64,000 nucleotides of DNA from Haemaphysalis longicornis (Eukaryota; Arthropoda; Arachnida; Ixodida; Ixodidae): NCBI GenBank assembly GCA_013339765.2, contig CM023450.1:43209745-43273744 (forward strand), given 5' to 3'. Below are positions 10,965-22,880 of the stretch, in pieces. The position numbers and the translations under genes are program-made. The notes beneath the pieces were generated by a model. The model ran no database searches, had not been told where the DNA came from, and worked only from the letters and a program-made list of their open reading frames with translations. The number at the start of each line of letters is the position of its first letter. Positions within the stretch are counted from its first letter, which is position 1.

Positions 10965-12600
10965 GCATGGCATCTCACTTGTAGTGCGCCAATGTGCTAA
11001 AGCCTGCGGCCTCCGGTGTTCACGTAAAAAGTCACAGCTCCTTGTCGTCCGCCCTCACGCCAAATCAAGGAATACATTCAAATACTCCTTGATGGCCAGG
11101 CCATCACTCCAAGCAACAGCATCAAGATCGTGGGCCTAGATTTCGAGGCTAACACCAAGAGTGACGTCTCCTTGCAGCGTCTCAAAAACAGCATTAATCA
11201 AATCAAACATGATCAGGCGAGTTTCCACCAAGAAGCGAGGCCTAAAGGAATTCGGTACCTTTCGATTAATTGAAGCTTTTGTCCTCTCGAGAGTCACTTA
11301 CGTCAACCCCCTGTCTTCTTCTCGACAAGGAAGACACAGAGATGCTTTATATAATGATTAGAAAGGTGGTCTAGCAGGTCATTGGTGTCCACACAGAGGT
11401 TGCTTAGCACGGGGCTCCACAACACGGTGGAAGAGGTGATAGAAGGCCATCTTTCTAGCCAGAAGGTCCGACTCAGAACTGCGGTGGGCAACCGCATGCT
11501 TCACCAGATTGGCCTGGCAGTCCAGGATGTCACTCCGATTGACGTACTCCCAGACTCTTGGCGACTAAAACTAAAGATGCTCCCTTTTCTTAGAAATATG
11601 AACCCCTCACATGACAAGGGTCACCGAAAAGAACGGGCTCAAGCGCTAAACACCACCCTCGGTGGGGATCATGCAGTTATCTACAAAGGCGCCTCCAAAC
11701 ATCGAGGGCAGCATTACGCCATCATCGTGGCTACCTCCAGAACCAACCTCCTTGCGTGTAACTCACTTACGACCCCAAGAAATGACGGCAGCAGAAGAGG
11801 CAGCCATCACCTTGGCTCTCACTCAACCAGGGGTTCGGAGGGTAGTCACCGATTCCCAGCAAGCCTACTGGAATTACCAGTCGGGTTGGGTGTCCTGACC
11901 TGCAGTGCGCGTGCTAAAAAACCACTCCCCAAACGGTTCCATTCAGCTCATCCGGACAACCCCTCACGCTTCAATGGAGGGAAACAAATATGCCCACCAA
12001 ACAAGCCTGCGCTTTTACCTCCCGTGCTATGGAGCTGCACGAGGACAGTCACCCGCTTGTCCCGTTCAAGGAGATAACCCAGCATTATCGCCTTCTGAGA
12101 CAGACCGTACCTTCGCCTTACCCTGACATTTCGAGAAAACAACAAACTACCATACGGCTCATACAATCCGGGCTCGTTAACACAGCCTACGCGTCTTCAC
12201 TTAATGCATCCGAATCGCTACGGCGCTGAGTGTAAATATTGCTCAGAAGTAAGAACCCTCCGCGCCGTAATCGGGGTGTGCGACTTTAGCCCTGAGCACC
12301 CTCCTCTCTTTACGTCAACTACCCAACAAGAGCAATTGAAGATGCTGCTGTCCAGGCCCTCTCTACCTACCCAGCTTCAGCGGGTGGACAAAACACAGGC
12401 CGCGCGGACTGCATATGGGCCCCACAGAAGAAGGAATCACTCCCCAGGACTGCATATGGGCCGTTCGGAAATCTGAAAAGAAGTATTTCTTCCTCCTCCT
12501 CCTCCTTCTCTGCCGCAAATCTCGTCACCTCCGTCCGCGGCGCAGAGACGGAGAAGACAGATCGGCTAATACCGGGTTGGAGCTTACTTTAATTTTATAA
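10965..12600 (+). pseudogene. Decayed LINE: RT thumb, RNase H and C-terminal tail
   Basis: This is a 5'-truncated non-LTR retrotransposon whose protein is spread over all three frames. 11010-11200 encodes the end of the reverse transcriptase (LLDGQAITPSNSIKIVGLD, then SDVSLQRLKNSINQIKH). 11210-11310 gives MIRRVSTKKRGLKEFGTFRL followed by VLSRVTY. 11662-11898 gives an RNase H segment (EMTAAEEAAITLALTQPGVR, then VVTDSQQAYWNY), with the acidic and TDS positions typical of that domain. 11950-12230 resembles the HASxEGN and RLIQS-type tail region. 12240-12475 is the Cys-containing C-terminus. A TCC-rich tract at 12486-12515 and an AT-rich tail follow. RNase H suggests the I/R1-like groups of tick LINEs, but the clade is my inference. 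Several frameshifts make it inactive. Confidence 0.85.
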
Positions 12601-12781
12601 AGAAAGTTTCCACTCTTGCGCTACACCAATACAACTCAACCAAACACCTTTCATGCATCATGCATTGATGTAACCTTACCAAGAATATCTCTTTCAAGTA
12701 ATAAATGGTGTTGTTAAGTGCATTTCACTTATCTCTGGTTTTACTATTTGTAGAGCGATGTTAGTGATTTTAAGGGACGTC

Positions 12782-13023
12782 ACCCGCCGCGGTGGCTCAG
12801 TGGCTATGTTGCGCTGCTGAGCACGAGGTCGCGGGTTCGATTCCCGGCCGCGGCGGCCGCTTTTATGATGGACGCGAAAAGCAAAAACGGCCCGTGTGTA
12901 CGAGATTTCTGGCGCACGATAAAGATCCCCAGGTGGTCAAAATTAATCCGGAGCCCTCCACTACGGCGCGCCTCATCACCTACGTTGCGTCGGCGCGTTA
13001 AAACCCCACAATCAATCAACGAA
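12782..13023 (+). mobile_element. Ruka-like SINE, nearly full length
   Basis: The CCGCCGCGGTGGCTCAGTGG head has lost about five bases between box A and box B (GTGGCTATGTTGCGC). Box B GGTTCGATTCC is intact, the body is complete, and the tail is short (CAATCAATCAAC). The target duplication is TTTAAGGGACGTC at 12769-12781 and TTTAAGGGTCGTC at 13024-13036, 13 bp with one mismatch. The small deletion in the head may impair Pol III transcription. Confidence 0.93.
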
Positions 13024-13036
13024 TTTAAGGGTCGTC

Positions 13037-14585
13037 GCATGGGTAATCGTTATGGGTGCCGTTTACAGCTTTGCTTTCCAACCACATTCACGGGGTGGAT
13101 TGGCGCGATTTTTTCTCTTGTAGCCCATCGTCCATCCCTGTCCGGAGAAGAGCCTCTTTTCCCTTGCCGTTGCTTATCGCGGAGGCTGTCCACACACACA
13201 CAAACAGCCGCGTCACGAGTAACGCGCAGCATGCTCCGTCGTTCGTTTCTACTGCGCAGGCGCGGAGTGTGTTGATATCATCTGTACTCTACGCTCTCCG
13301 CTATACTACCATTCACTCTACCCCGTCTATACTACCTTTCCTTCTCCTATTTCGTTCGATTTCCCTTCAGAGTACCCATCCAGCCTTCAGACGCTTCCGA
13401 GACCTACGACACATGCTCAGATTTGTTATTGTCGCATAAAAGATATATGACAGAGCGGAACTGGGCTTTCGTTAGAAAATCTACATTTTGCACGGGCGTT
13501 CGCAACAGAGCATGAAAAATTGAAAAGACAGGAATAAAAGTGTAGGCTGTGGTGTGCTCCGTCTCGTTTACCCGCTTCGGCCTCGTGACGAAGCCAACTT
13601 GGTCACCCGCAATTTGGGCATTCAATAATCTAACAAGGCTAGAACTGTAGTATATTCTGGTGTGTTTACCACTTTTTGCAATGCATTACATTATAAACTG
13701 GTCTGCTCGTTGTAAATGTATATATCCCACACTTGAGAAGGCGGTCGTGCGTAACCCGCGCAAACCATTACAAAGTGCAGCAAACATAACAAAAAAGAAC
13801 AACGAATAAAAATAATGGCTGCTGTGCGAGATCATTTCCTGTAATAGCTGCAAAGTAAGTCATTTGGTAACAAACATACACATGAACAGGCATAACAACA
13901 TTACGTGATTTCTAGAGCCTCGAAGGGGCGAACAAATAATGAAAAGAGCTCCCGCCCAGTGCGCAATGTTGTATATATGTCACGGTGCCGTAACCTGGAC
14001 GGTCTTCGTGCTCTATTTTTCGACATCCAAGGACGCGTGGTTCGCCACCGCGGCGACCAGATGTCACACGAGGCGTGGCGACCACACGTCCGACTCTACG
14101 AAGCGTGCAGGTGAGACGGACGGACCCGGACTCTTAAACGGTGCCCACCCACTCGACAAACGTCGAGCACTGATGAATCGCGGTAATAGAATAGCCTTGG
14201 GGTGCCATGGAACGGCGCTAATTTGGCGATTCCGAGCTCTCTTTCTACACCCTTCAACCGCCTTGTATGGGCACAGGAACACTACGTTGCAGCATTGCAA
14301 GCGGGCGGAGAACCAGGCTAAAAGGAATGACTAAACACGGAGTTCTAAAATACAGAAACCGTATTCGCAGCAGACGTCATTTATTAGGCATAGGGGAGTT
14401 TCATTATAGGTTGTGTTATCGTACTCTTTAGAGCAAGAATTCTGCTTCTACAGCATTCTTTGAAGCCGTACCAAATAAGCTTCCTCTCCCTTCTTCTTTG
14501 TGAGGCACTCGCTGCACAACGTGCTTAACGTTGAGCGCTGTGTTGTATTCACACTTCGCAAGAGATGGCGGAGACAGGAGGAGGA
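13037..14585. other. No recognised feature
   Basis: Frames up to 136 codons start inside the SINE or run through CT-rich DNA and carry no recognisable domain. 13900-14330 is somewhat GC-rich with frames on both strands, but I cannot assign it. Confidence 0.45.
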
Positions 14586-14589
14586 ATAG

Positions 14590-15345
14590 CTTTATTGCCT
14601 GAGGGGGTATGAATGCCCTAGTGAGGAAGGAGAGGAACACAGAGGGAGGGAATAACCGAATAGATATCACTGTTCAAGGTTCAATCACTGGAATTGGTGG
14701 AGAGCATTTTAAAGACTATGGTTCTGTGAAGATATAGTTCGTAAATTTCGTGAACGGATAGGTGCTCAAGAACGTTTATGACAGGAGTCGGTCCAGGTTA
14801 TCCCACCAGCTTCTAGAGAGCACTAGTTAGTGAGTATTCAGTTATTTTCTTTAGTGCTGAGGGGTCTACTCGAACGCGCTGGAAATGCGCTTCTTCATCT
14901 ACGGGTGGTGAACCGAGGACAAATAGTGGCCCGAGACCAGCCGTGAAGTGTGCACAGTGCTATATCAAATGATCTAGGTTAGGGATGCAGGCTTTGCCAC
15001 AATAGGGGCAGTGTTGGGTGTGGGAGCTGCCTACGTAGATCCATTTATGCAATACATGAGATGTTAGGGCCGTGTTAGCATAGATCTTATTATTTATCTC
15101 CTCTTCCGAGCACGTGAGCGTCTAGAGCGGGCCCAGTACACTCACGTGGGTGGTATCCTCCAGCCTCTTGCGAGTCTCTGCCTTGAATTTGTTCAGGTAA
15201 AGTTGCCAGTCTGGTCGTGCTAGGTTTTGCAACGGGGAACTAGACACCACTGGAAGTGTGTCAAGTCTCTCGCGGTAGGCGGTGGGACTGAACATTTTAG
15301 ACGGTGTTGGTGTAATCCCCTTTTAGAGGTTCTGAGAAAATCTAT
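14590..15345 (-). pseudogene. LINE C-terminal region with zinc-finger motif, minus strand
   Basis: One minus-strand frame stays recognisably coding for about 230 codons, broken by a few stops. It reads YRERLDTLPVV, then RPDWQLYLNKFKAETRKRLE, then KIYANTALTSHVLHKWIYV. Next comes a zinc-binding motif of the form C-P-Y-C-G, followed by NLDHLI and a final HC. This CxxC...H....HC arrangement near the end is common in ORF2 proteins of non-LTR elements of ticks and other arthropods. The reverse transcriptase itself is absent, so the copy is truncated. Family membership is inferred from the motif. Confidence 0.65.
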
Positions 15346-16855
15346 TCCTGCTTCGGAACTTCGCTGCGAAGAACTTTAAGGTGCGGCAGCACTTATGACC
15401 CGTCCTTTACGTTGCTTCCATCGCCCGACGCTCTCAGTCTCTAGAACGACGTTGTCGCACTGCTCTGCACGCTGTCTGGCACGACGTCGTTGCATTGTTT
15501 AAGCACCTAAAATATATCTACCCTTCCTGCGAACACGTAAGAAACAATTATATGGTACAGATGCTGCTTTCCAAATACGAGACCCGGATTCTGCCGGAGT
15601 CTGCCACTGCCGCCGCGTTGATCTCTTACGATCCCGTTGTTTTTCTCAGTTGGGGCGAATAGAGACACTTTCACACAGGCAAAACATCTTCTGACGATAT
15701 TATTTAAGATGTGATAGTGCTCCAAAAATAAAGTGCGCAGGATGGGAACGTGAAGAAAACTAGGCGTGCCCTGAGGGCTCGCTCTACTTGAAGTATAGTA
15801 TGGACTCATCTGAAGGAAGAGAGAAACATTATTTATCCGAGCCTTCGTCTATGGGCCAGGGGATATCCCCAAAGACGTTCATTATTATTTCTTCGCGTTT
15901 ACTCGTCTTTTCAGCAATACACATGCTTAAAACCTTTAACAGACTCCGCTAAAACAATACCACGATTCGCCTGAAGGGTCGCGAAACTGAGGGTGTCGAG
16001 TGGGATGCTTATAAACGCCAAGTGCGTGTAAAAGAGTGAATAACGCTTGATGTCTTCATTGCGTACAATTAAGAAATGTAAGCGGAGCTGGGCAGCCCAT
16101 GTGGTTCTATTGACGGATGGTATGTGTAAGGCTCAAATGACCACGTAACCACCAAGGGATGAAACGAGAGCCATAGGGAACCAGAAATAATCTTTGTGGT
16201 TTCGAGAGGAGGTAATTTCAGACTACGTTTGCTGGTGCGAGATTGGTCTCTCGGGGACACATTCACTTTCTAATGGCCGGCAAGGAGTCCACGTGCGAAG
16301 CAGGTTCACACAGCTGTCGGAGTTTATATAAACCCCGTTTGCAACAGAGAGCAAGAATGTGGAGGAACAGACGCACTAAATTGTTTTAGAGTGTTGTTTT
16401 AGAGCATGTTTTAAGCTACAAGAACATAACCTACAAAAACAAAGCTACAAGAACATAACCCACCAACAGAAGGGGTGAAAAAGCCATGATAACTGTTGTG
16501 GCGATATGTTTGAGCGACATTTATGCATAGTATCCAGGCCCGCACAAAGGATAAATAACATGTGGCGGGTTAACAAAATAGTCTCCCGACAAGACCACCA
16601 AGAACAAGAATCGGGAACAGATTGCTATAAACTACAGAGTTCATCCATGTGATAGGTTAGGTTATAAACATTCAAATAAGAGCCCTAGTCTATCCTATTC
16701 TTCCAAGCCAACAACAACAACAAAATATTGACAGACGGTTTGACTGTGCAAGCTACATAAAATTCGGCAAAAAACTAATTTTTTGGGCCAAATTATCCGT
16801 TTTCTTGCACCCCGTTAGGCACTGCTATAGGGCGTTGTTAACCGGTTGTTAATTA
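15346..16855. other. No recognised feature
   Basis: A short direct repeat, AAGCTACAAGAACATAACC, occurs at about 16412 and 16443. A GTTTTAGAG-like segment near 16383 resembles a CRISPR repeat start only by chance. No coding signature was found. Confidence 0.45.
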
Positions 16856-16949
16856 AATGTTCTGCAGTCGCGTTGTTGTTCGAGCATGGGCCTGTGCCAT
16901 ATGCATGCTTGTGGTTAGAGGTTTACGTGCAGATGTCCCAAGAGAAATA

Positions 16950-17440
16950 GGGCGTGCCCTTTTAGATGCGACGCATCTCTTTAACTCGCCTTGTCCCTCC
17001 GGCGTCTTCCGTCGTCCCATAGTCCGCATCCTTCCCCCATTCTTCTCGCCGCACCAGCTGCGCGCTAACGCCGCTCTCACCGCAGCGCCATCTGCGTGTT
17101 AGCGCTCGCTCCCGTCGCCGTGCCAGCTGTGCGACAGCGCGCGTTAGCGCTCGGGTAAATATCTAACAAATTCGCATGCGCTGCTCTCTCTCATTCCCCT
17201 TACCGTTAACGCGGGGTACATATAAACGCGGTAACTGCGCCGCTCCGCTCAGTCGTTCCGCCGCTACGATGACATTCGATGACCACCGATGATTTGAATG
17301 GAGACTAACAGGCCTGTTATCGCGATGGTCGGCCGCAACCGTACGTAATAATAATGGAAACAACAACAAATTGACACGCTAAATGGAAACGACATAACGG
17401 GAAACGCAACGGAAACCCCACGATGCGTCGCATCTACCCA
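16950..17440 (+). promoter_or_regulatory. GC-rich block with TATA box and arthropod initiator
   Basis: TATAAA at 17221-17226 lies exactly 30 bases upstream of the A in TCAGT at 17249-17253, the arthropod initiator consensus. The upstream 260 bases are GC-rich with repeated AGCTG-GCG and GTTAGCGCTCG segments and a GCGCCATCT motif at 17089. Palindromic GATGCGACGCATC-type sites bracket the block near 16968 and 17422. No long frame follows the predicted start. It could be a promoter in a retroelement LTR, the promoter of a non-coding transcript, or coincidence. Confidence 0.4.
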
Positions 17441-17814
17441 TGGTTCCCCTCGCGGGAAATGGTGTCAATTTTTCTGCAAATCATACGTACGGATACGTGT
17501 AGTGTATGTGTTGTCATTGGTATAGCGCGACGATCATCTCGTTAGACACCTCAACCGACGACCCGGATTCACCTTCCTTATATGTTTCCAATGTATGCAA
17601 GAAGGGGGAGGTGACAGCGTCCTAAGCAGTCGCGTCGTGCTCGCACATCCCGGACAACGGTAACATCATCGCCTTCACAGGATTCAGGTTCAACGCCGTC
17701 CCGAGAACGTTTCATTCTTCTTGCTGCTAGCTCAGAAGATGTTCCAGACAAGCACAGTCGAAGGAAAGTTTCCTTTTGCGCTCAAAAACATTCATGAATT
17801 GACAACGGAAATCA

Positions 17815-17990
17815 TCAAACAAGGGGCACGGCCGCTGGATGAGAGGCGCACTGACGTGCGGCCTGCCGCGTGCTCCCAAACCGGCGTGAGGGTGCCTAGT
17901 ACCCATCGCTGCCGCGGCGGCGCCACCGTTCCGGGACTGGTTGCGGTGAGCGCAGGCCCGCGGGACGCGGCCGCTTGGGCCGCTTATTTC
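17815..17990 (+). repeat. Unnamed GC-rich dispersed repeat, copy 1
   Basis: GCACGGCCGCTGGATGAGAG at 17826-17845 is followed by GTGCGGCCTGCCGCG, a GGCGTGAG segment and a GGGACTGGTT segment. All recur in the same order on the opposite strand at 20000-20160. No coding or tRNA-like content was seen, and the element type is unknown. Confidence 0.65.
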
Positions 17991-19995
17991 GAAGTGTGGG
18001 CTTATCATCGGCGTTCCACGCTCCGCATAAGGCATTTACCAGCACTAATGTTACGCCTATTAAAAGACAAAGACGATTAGCGGCGGCCGAGCTTAATTTG
18101 GTCAAGGTGGAAGTTAAATTCCGTTCGCAGCAGCAGCATTACGCGTTGAGAGTGTGCCTTCTGTCTGCATTGCTGTGTCGTTGTGTCTTCACGTCGCCCG
18201 GCATGGCTCTTTGTGACCTCACGCACGGCAGAGATTTACGTTTTGTCTGCAAGCTGCGACTGCAGAGAATATATTAAAATTCCCGACAAGCAGAAACAAT
18301 GTTTCTGTGGCGGCGCTGTTATTTATGAGTGCCAACACTTCTCAATGTTTAAGACGTAACCAACTTTTATGTAGGTTTTCCTCGTGCACTAAATAAAACA
18401 CCCCAATTCGTATTAATCTCACGCACATATGACTTGATTACACGTTATTTAGTATGAAGTAATACTAATATCATGTCGGCCGTTTTTTTATTTTGATAAT
18501 ATATATATAATACAGTATGAATGGAAAAGCGATTCCAGTTTCTACCTGATATTTTTATACTTCGTCCCTGTAGCCTCTCAAAAAATTAAGGAGAGCACAT
18601 GGGATTTCCGGGTCGACAAAAAACTTTAAAAAAATATTTCGCGAGCTTGGCAAGCTAAATTTTTGCCCGGACACGAAAGAAAAAAGCGAAATTGTAACAG
18701 AAATTCCAAAAATTGCCTAATAATGCGTAAGCATTCGAACACCGCTTTTCCACTTCCACGTTTCTTGTTTCTTTGCTATTTTAAACCAACAATTGTACAT
18801 CTTGAATATCATAATTATTAATTGTTCTAACTGCGTGAATTACACATTATTTGTGCTGATACAAGGCATTGCACTTGTTGCATTACGTAGAGATTATGCT
18901 AGGGTACTCAAAAAAGAAAGCTGACGTAATAACAACGTATGTGAAAATTTTCTTACGCTACGAAAATTAATTCGAATTGAAGCGCAGTATGTTCACAGAT
19001 CAAAACTAGCGCAACGTCTTTAGAGCGCGCTAATTTGAGCGCATACTGGTGCTGCTCCAGGGGCCCGGCCGTTAGCTTCAGGGATAAATGCGTATGGGTT
19101 TAAATCGGCGGTGAAATAACGGAGGATATAGCGCTTGTTCTCATCGCAAAGTTTGAAAAATGCTTAGCAACGTGGACCGCGTACGCACTGTTTCTTGAAC
19201 ACAGCACGGTGCATTTATTTTTCTTTCTATACAACCTCGAGCTGTAATCAAGTTTCATAGCGCGCTTAAAGGCATTGTCGTGCCTGCGAAAATAAAACAA
19301 CCCAAATCTCTATGCGCGGCAAGACATGATCGGGCCAGTATAAGAGTATAAAAAAAAAAAAAGACACGCATAGCAAAATGTCTAGTCTTTTCAAATCCTT
19401 TTTCGACCATCCTATCGCCTGTCCTCGTTTTATGAGGTGCGCATTCCGCCCGGCCAACATGTTTTTGCAAAGAAGTGTCTTTAGGCAAGCTTTATATCCG
19501 TCGCCGGCAAATATTCATCGCTCTCCCGTGTGTCCGACACTGCGTTTCCCGAGAAAAGGTGACATTTTTGAAATTTCGGACGAATAAAGTCCCACCAAAT
19601 ACCTGCCGCTTGAACTGTAACTAATGAACTTGCGGCTTTAAACTGTGCAACGCGGTTTACGTGCTGTGTGTGAGACGCTTTGTACAAAGCTACCGGTGGT
19701 TATTATCTTTTGTTGAATATTACCTTTTTTAACAATGTTGTCGAATATGGAGCATCTTTATAGATTTGTTAGATTTAAAATGTATTGCCCTATATCTCAT
19801 TCAAGAATTATTTTAGCTTCTGGCTGCTTCAGTCACGGCCGGGCGGCTGGATCGAGCGACAGACTGGCACACTTACATACATACGGAAAGACAGTTTTCG
19901 CGGTTTGAGTAGCCCAGGAAGGACAACCACATCTTTAAACCCGTGCGCTGGCTGTCTCTCTCAGTCGGTGCAAGCGCTCCCCCTACGGGACCAGC
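17991..19995. other. No recognised feature
   Basis: AT-rich DNA with only chance frames. A short TA run lies near 18500. Confidence 0.5.
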
Positions 19996-19999
19996 CCCG

Positions 20000-20160
20000 C
20001 TCCGTCCCGAAACCAGTCCCCGAACGCTAGCGCCGCGAGGGAGTCAAGCGGCGGCAAACGTAAACCACCGCCACTCACGCCCTCGCCCGTTGAAATCCGG
20101 GCGACGCGGCAGGCCGCACCTTGCGTGCGCTCTCATCCAGCGGCCGTGCAAGGGGTTGGC
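20000..20160 (-). repeat. Unnamed GC-rich dispersed repeat, copy 2 (inverted)
   Basis: On the minus strand this has the same 20-bp anchor (20130-20149), then GTGCGGCCTGCCGCG, a GGGCGTGAG-like segment and GGGGACTGGTT, matching 17815-17990. With copy 1 it forms a widely spaced inverted pair about 2.3 kb apart. Confidence 0.65.
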
Positions 20161-21654
20161 GAAACACATGTTTGAGAAGAAAAAAAAGTGCAGAACTTTT
20201 TGACAGGGGTAAAGAACGCTTAAATCTGGAACTCATACAACCAATTCGGGCATATGAACTGGAAAGCACGCTCGAGCAACAGAGTACCGAAACAGCGAGT
20301 TTCAAAGCTGCATCTTCATTTTTGTCTCGTCCTCCGACGCCACTCACTGCCGCACCCACCAGAGCTAATCCGCCAGCTATCACGGCGCTCGAGAATCAAA
20401 CTTCTCAAACTGGAGCGCACGGCGGAAAAGTATTATTTCCGGACAAGTGACTCCGTGCGTACCTAAAAAAGAAAGAACTATCCCGGCCCGGCAGTCAGGC
20501 GGCGGAGACCTCCGCCCAGCGGTCACCCGCTCAGAGGGCACGCCCCCCAAGCTTAGTCGGTTCCCAGGCTCTTCATCTTTTTCTTGCTGTTTTCTTTTTA
20601 CCTAGCGCACTTCTTTCAGAGGCTCGCTCGCAAATCGAGGTGTGCCCGGTGTGGCTTAACAGCGATTTAAACGGCAGCGTTGATTGCAGCGATGGCGGCG
20701 GAGTTAACATTTTATATGGTCTCCCTTGTGGCTACGAGTCATGCTTTTCATTTTGAGTCAAGGGAGCTGTTGATATTACAGTATTTTTTGTGTGCGTGCG
20801 TGTCTATCGTGATTGTGTCTAAATGAAGTTTTGCTTTGGGCTACTTGGTTACGTTTGCCATGTCGGTGAGTTTCATTCGGCACTTCTGTAATATTATTTT
20901 TAGTACGCGTCACCACGCTGTTCTCCGTTAGGCAACCGTTTTTCTGGCGTACACCTCGTGCCTGCTTTCTTGTTTAGTCTCTCGCTGCTTGTGTGGTATA
21001 ATATATAAGGTATTTCACCCAATCTGTCATACCGACGGATACATGGAGTCAATTCTGGTATTGATTAATGGTTTCCTGGCATTTCGTTTTTTTAAACAGA
21101 TCAATTGCGAACGCAACCACATGGTAACAAAATATTTAAATGCACCTTGAAAATTGTCACACTTCGTCTTCTCTGCGTATTTTTGCGCCATACCACCAAT
21201 TTTTCATATTCGTGAACGAACGATTGTCTTGCCATCTCCAGAAACATAAACATCAAAAAAACGTATTCCTCAAACGAAATCGTTCTCGCTTGGTTCGAGA
21301 TAACCCCACGATTGTCTTAAAATAGGCAGCATCAACTGCTGTTCCTGTTTTTCTTCTGCTGATAACAAAGGTAAACAATAAATGCAGAAGACGCTCAAAA
21401 ATAAAGAAAAGTACGAGTGCGTTACAATGATTTTTTTTTTTTTTGTAGCCCGTTTCTGTTGCAAAACCCAATTTTAATACACGACATATAACTACACTAG
21501 GGTTCTAAATATGAGAGCAGTTCGGCACAACAGACGGATTTCGATTTTTAGGTCTGAAACAACACACTTAAATCAGATGAGAGTAAGGTTGTTTCTCCCT
21601 GCACTAAGTACAGAAAGAAAAAAAAAAATCTGCAGAAATTGAGAGGATTATCTA
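20161..21654. other. No recognised feature
   Basis: Frames of up to 109 codons near 20121-20466 begin in the GC-rich repeat and show no domain. 20650-21650 is AT-rich, with a T-run at 21430-21443. Confidence 0.5.
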
Positions 21655-22880
21655 CTAATGCGTAGCATTTTTATGCCGCTTGTGTTGAGTGTGAGCTTTT
21701 ACAGTCATAGTTTTTGGTTTTTTTCTAAATCCTCCCCGACCAATTATTTGCATTTACGCTATAATAACTATTCGAAGTGCAACATTCGCGAAATCTGCGT
21801 TATTGTGGAAATGCAGGGCTTTATACGGATCGCCATTTTTCATAATTGCTTAATATTTTTCTTATGGTTTATCAAAAGATCGTTGTTCAATTATCCCGAT
21901 TTACGCTATTATAACGATTACTCGTGGAACTTTCGCGATATGTGCATTATTGTGTAACTGCCATTCGTTATACGTTTTGATATTTTTCGTAATTTTTTTA
22001 ATACTTTTCTTTTTTTAGTGTTTCAAAATTTCTTTGTACCCATTTTGTAATTTACGATAATATAACAATTAGAGGTCTAACTTCCATAAACTTTGCATTA
22101 TTGTTGCACTGCAGGTCATTGTACGATTTGCCATTTTCCGTATATTTTCATATGTTTGTTATTTATTATTTTTCAAAATTTCGTTTGTTCAATTTACCTC
22201 CATTTACCCTATTACAACGACTAAAGGTGGAACTTTCTCGAATCTGCATTATTGCGGAAATGTAGGACGTTGCACGGTTCGCCAGTTTTCGTGATGACTT
22301 TTTTTCATATTTCTAATTTTTATCAAAGTTTCGTTCTCCAATTTACCCGATTTACGCTATTACAACGATTACGCGTGGAACGTTTGCGATATGTGCATTA
22401 TTGTGCAAATCACATTCGTTATAAGTTTTCACACTTTTCGTAATTTTTACAATTTTGCTTACTTTTTAGTTTTTCAAAATTTTGTTTGAGCAATTGTCTC
22501 CATTTACGTTATTGTAACGATTACACTTGGAATTTTTCCGAAATCTGCATTATTGTGGAATTGCAGGGCGTTACACGGTTCGCCAGTTTTCATAATTATT
22601 ATATATTTTTCTTACTTTTCTGGTTTTTCAAAATTTCGCTCGACGAATTATCTCCATTTACGCTATTATAACGATTACAAGCGGAACTTTCGCGATATCT
22701 GCATTATTGTGGAAATGCAAGATGTTACACGTTTCGACATTTGATGCATTTTTTGTATTTTTCTTTTTTTTGTTTTTCTAAATTTTGTGCGACCATTTAT
22801 CTCTTTTTACGCTATTATAGCGATTACAGGGAACTTCAGCGATATCTGCATTTTTATGGAAATGCAGGGCGTTACACTGT
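21655..22880 (+). repeat. Tandem satellite array, about eight units of 150 bp
   Basis: The unit core ATTTACGCTATTATAACGAT recurs at 21752, 21899, 22050, 22202, 22350, 22502, 22656 and about 22803, a spacing of 147-154 bp. Each unit continues with a GGAACTTTCGCGATATCTGC block, then ATTGTGGAAATGCAGGGCGT, then a T-rich segment ending CAAAATTTCG and ACCAATTATCTCC. Units differ by substitutions and small indels, so the array is not freshly amplified. Because the unit is near 150 bp, similar short frames recur in each one, but stops and indels break them and there is no selection-like pattern. The first 660 bases of the window carry related sequence in the opposite orientation. Confidence 0.88.

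Noticed and set aside
16380..16460. GTTTTAGAG-like and repeated AAGCTACAAGAACATAACC sequence that resembles a CRISPR repeat
   Set aside because: There are only two copies without regular spacers, in an animal genome context.
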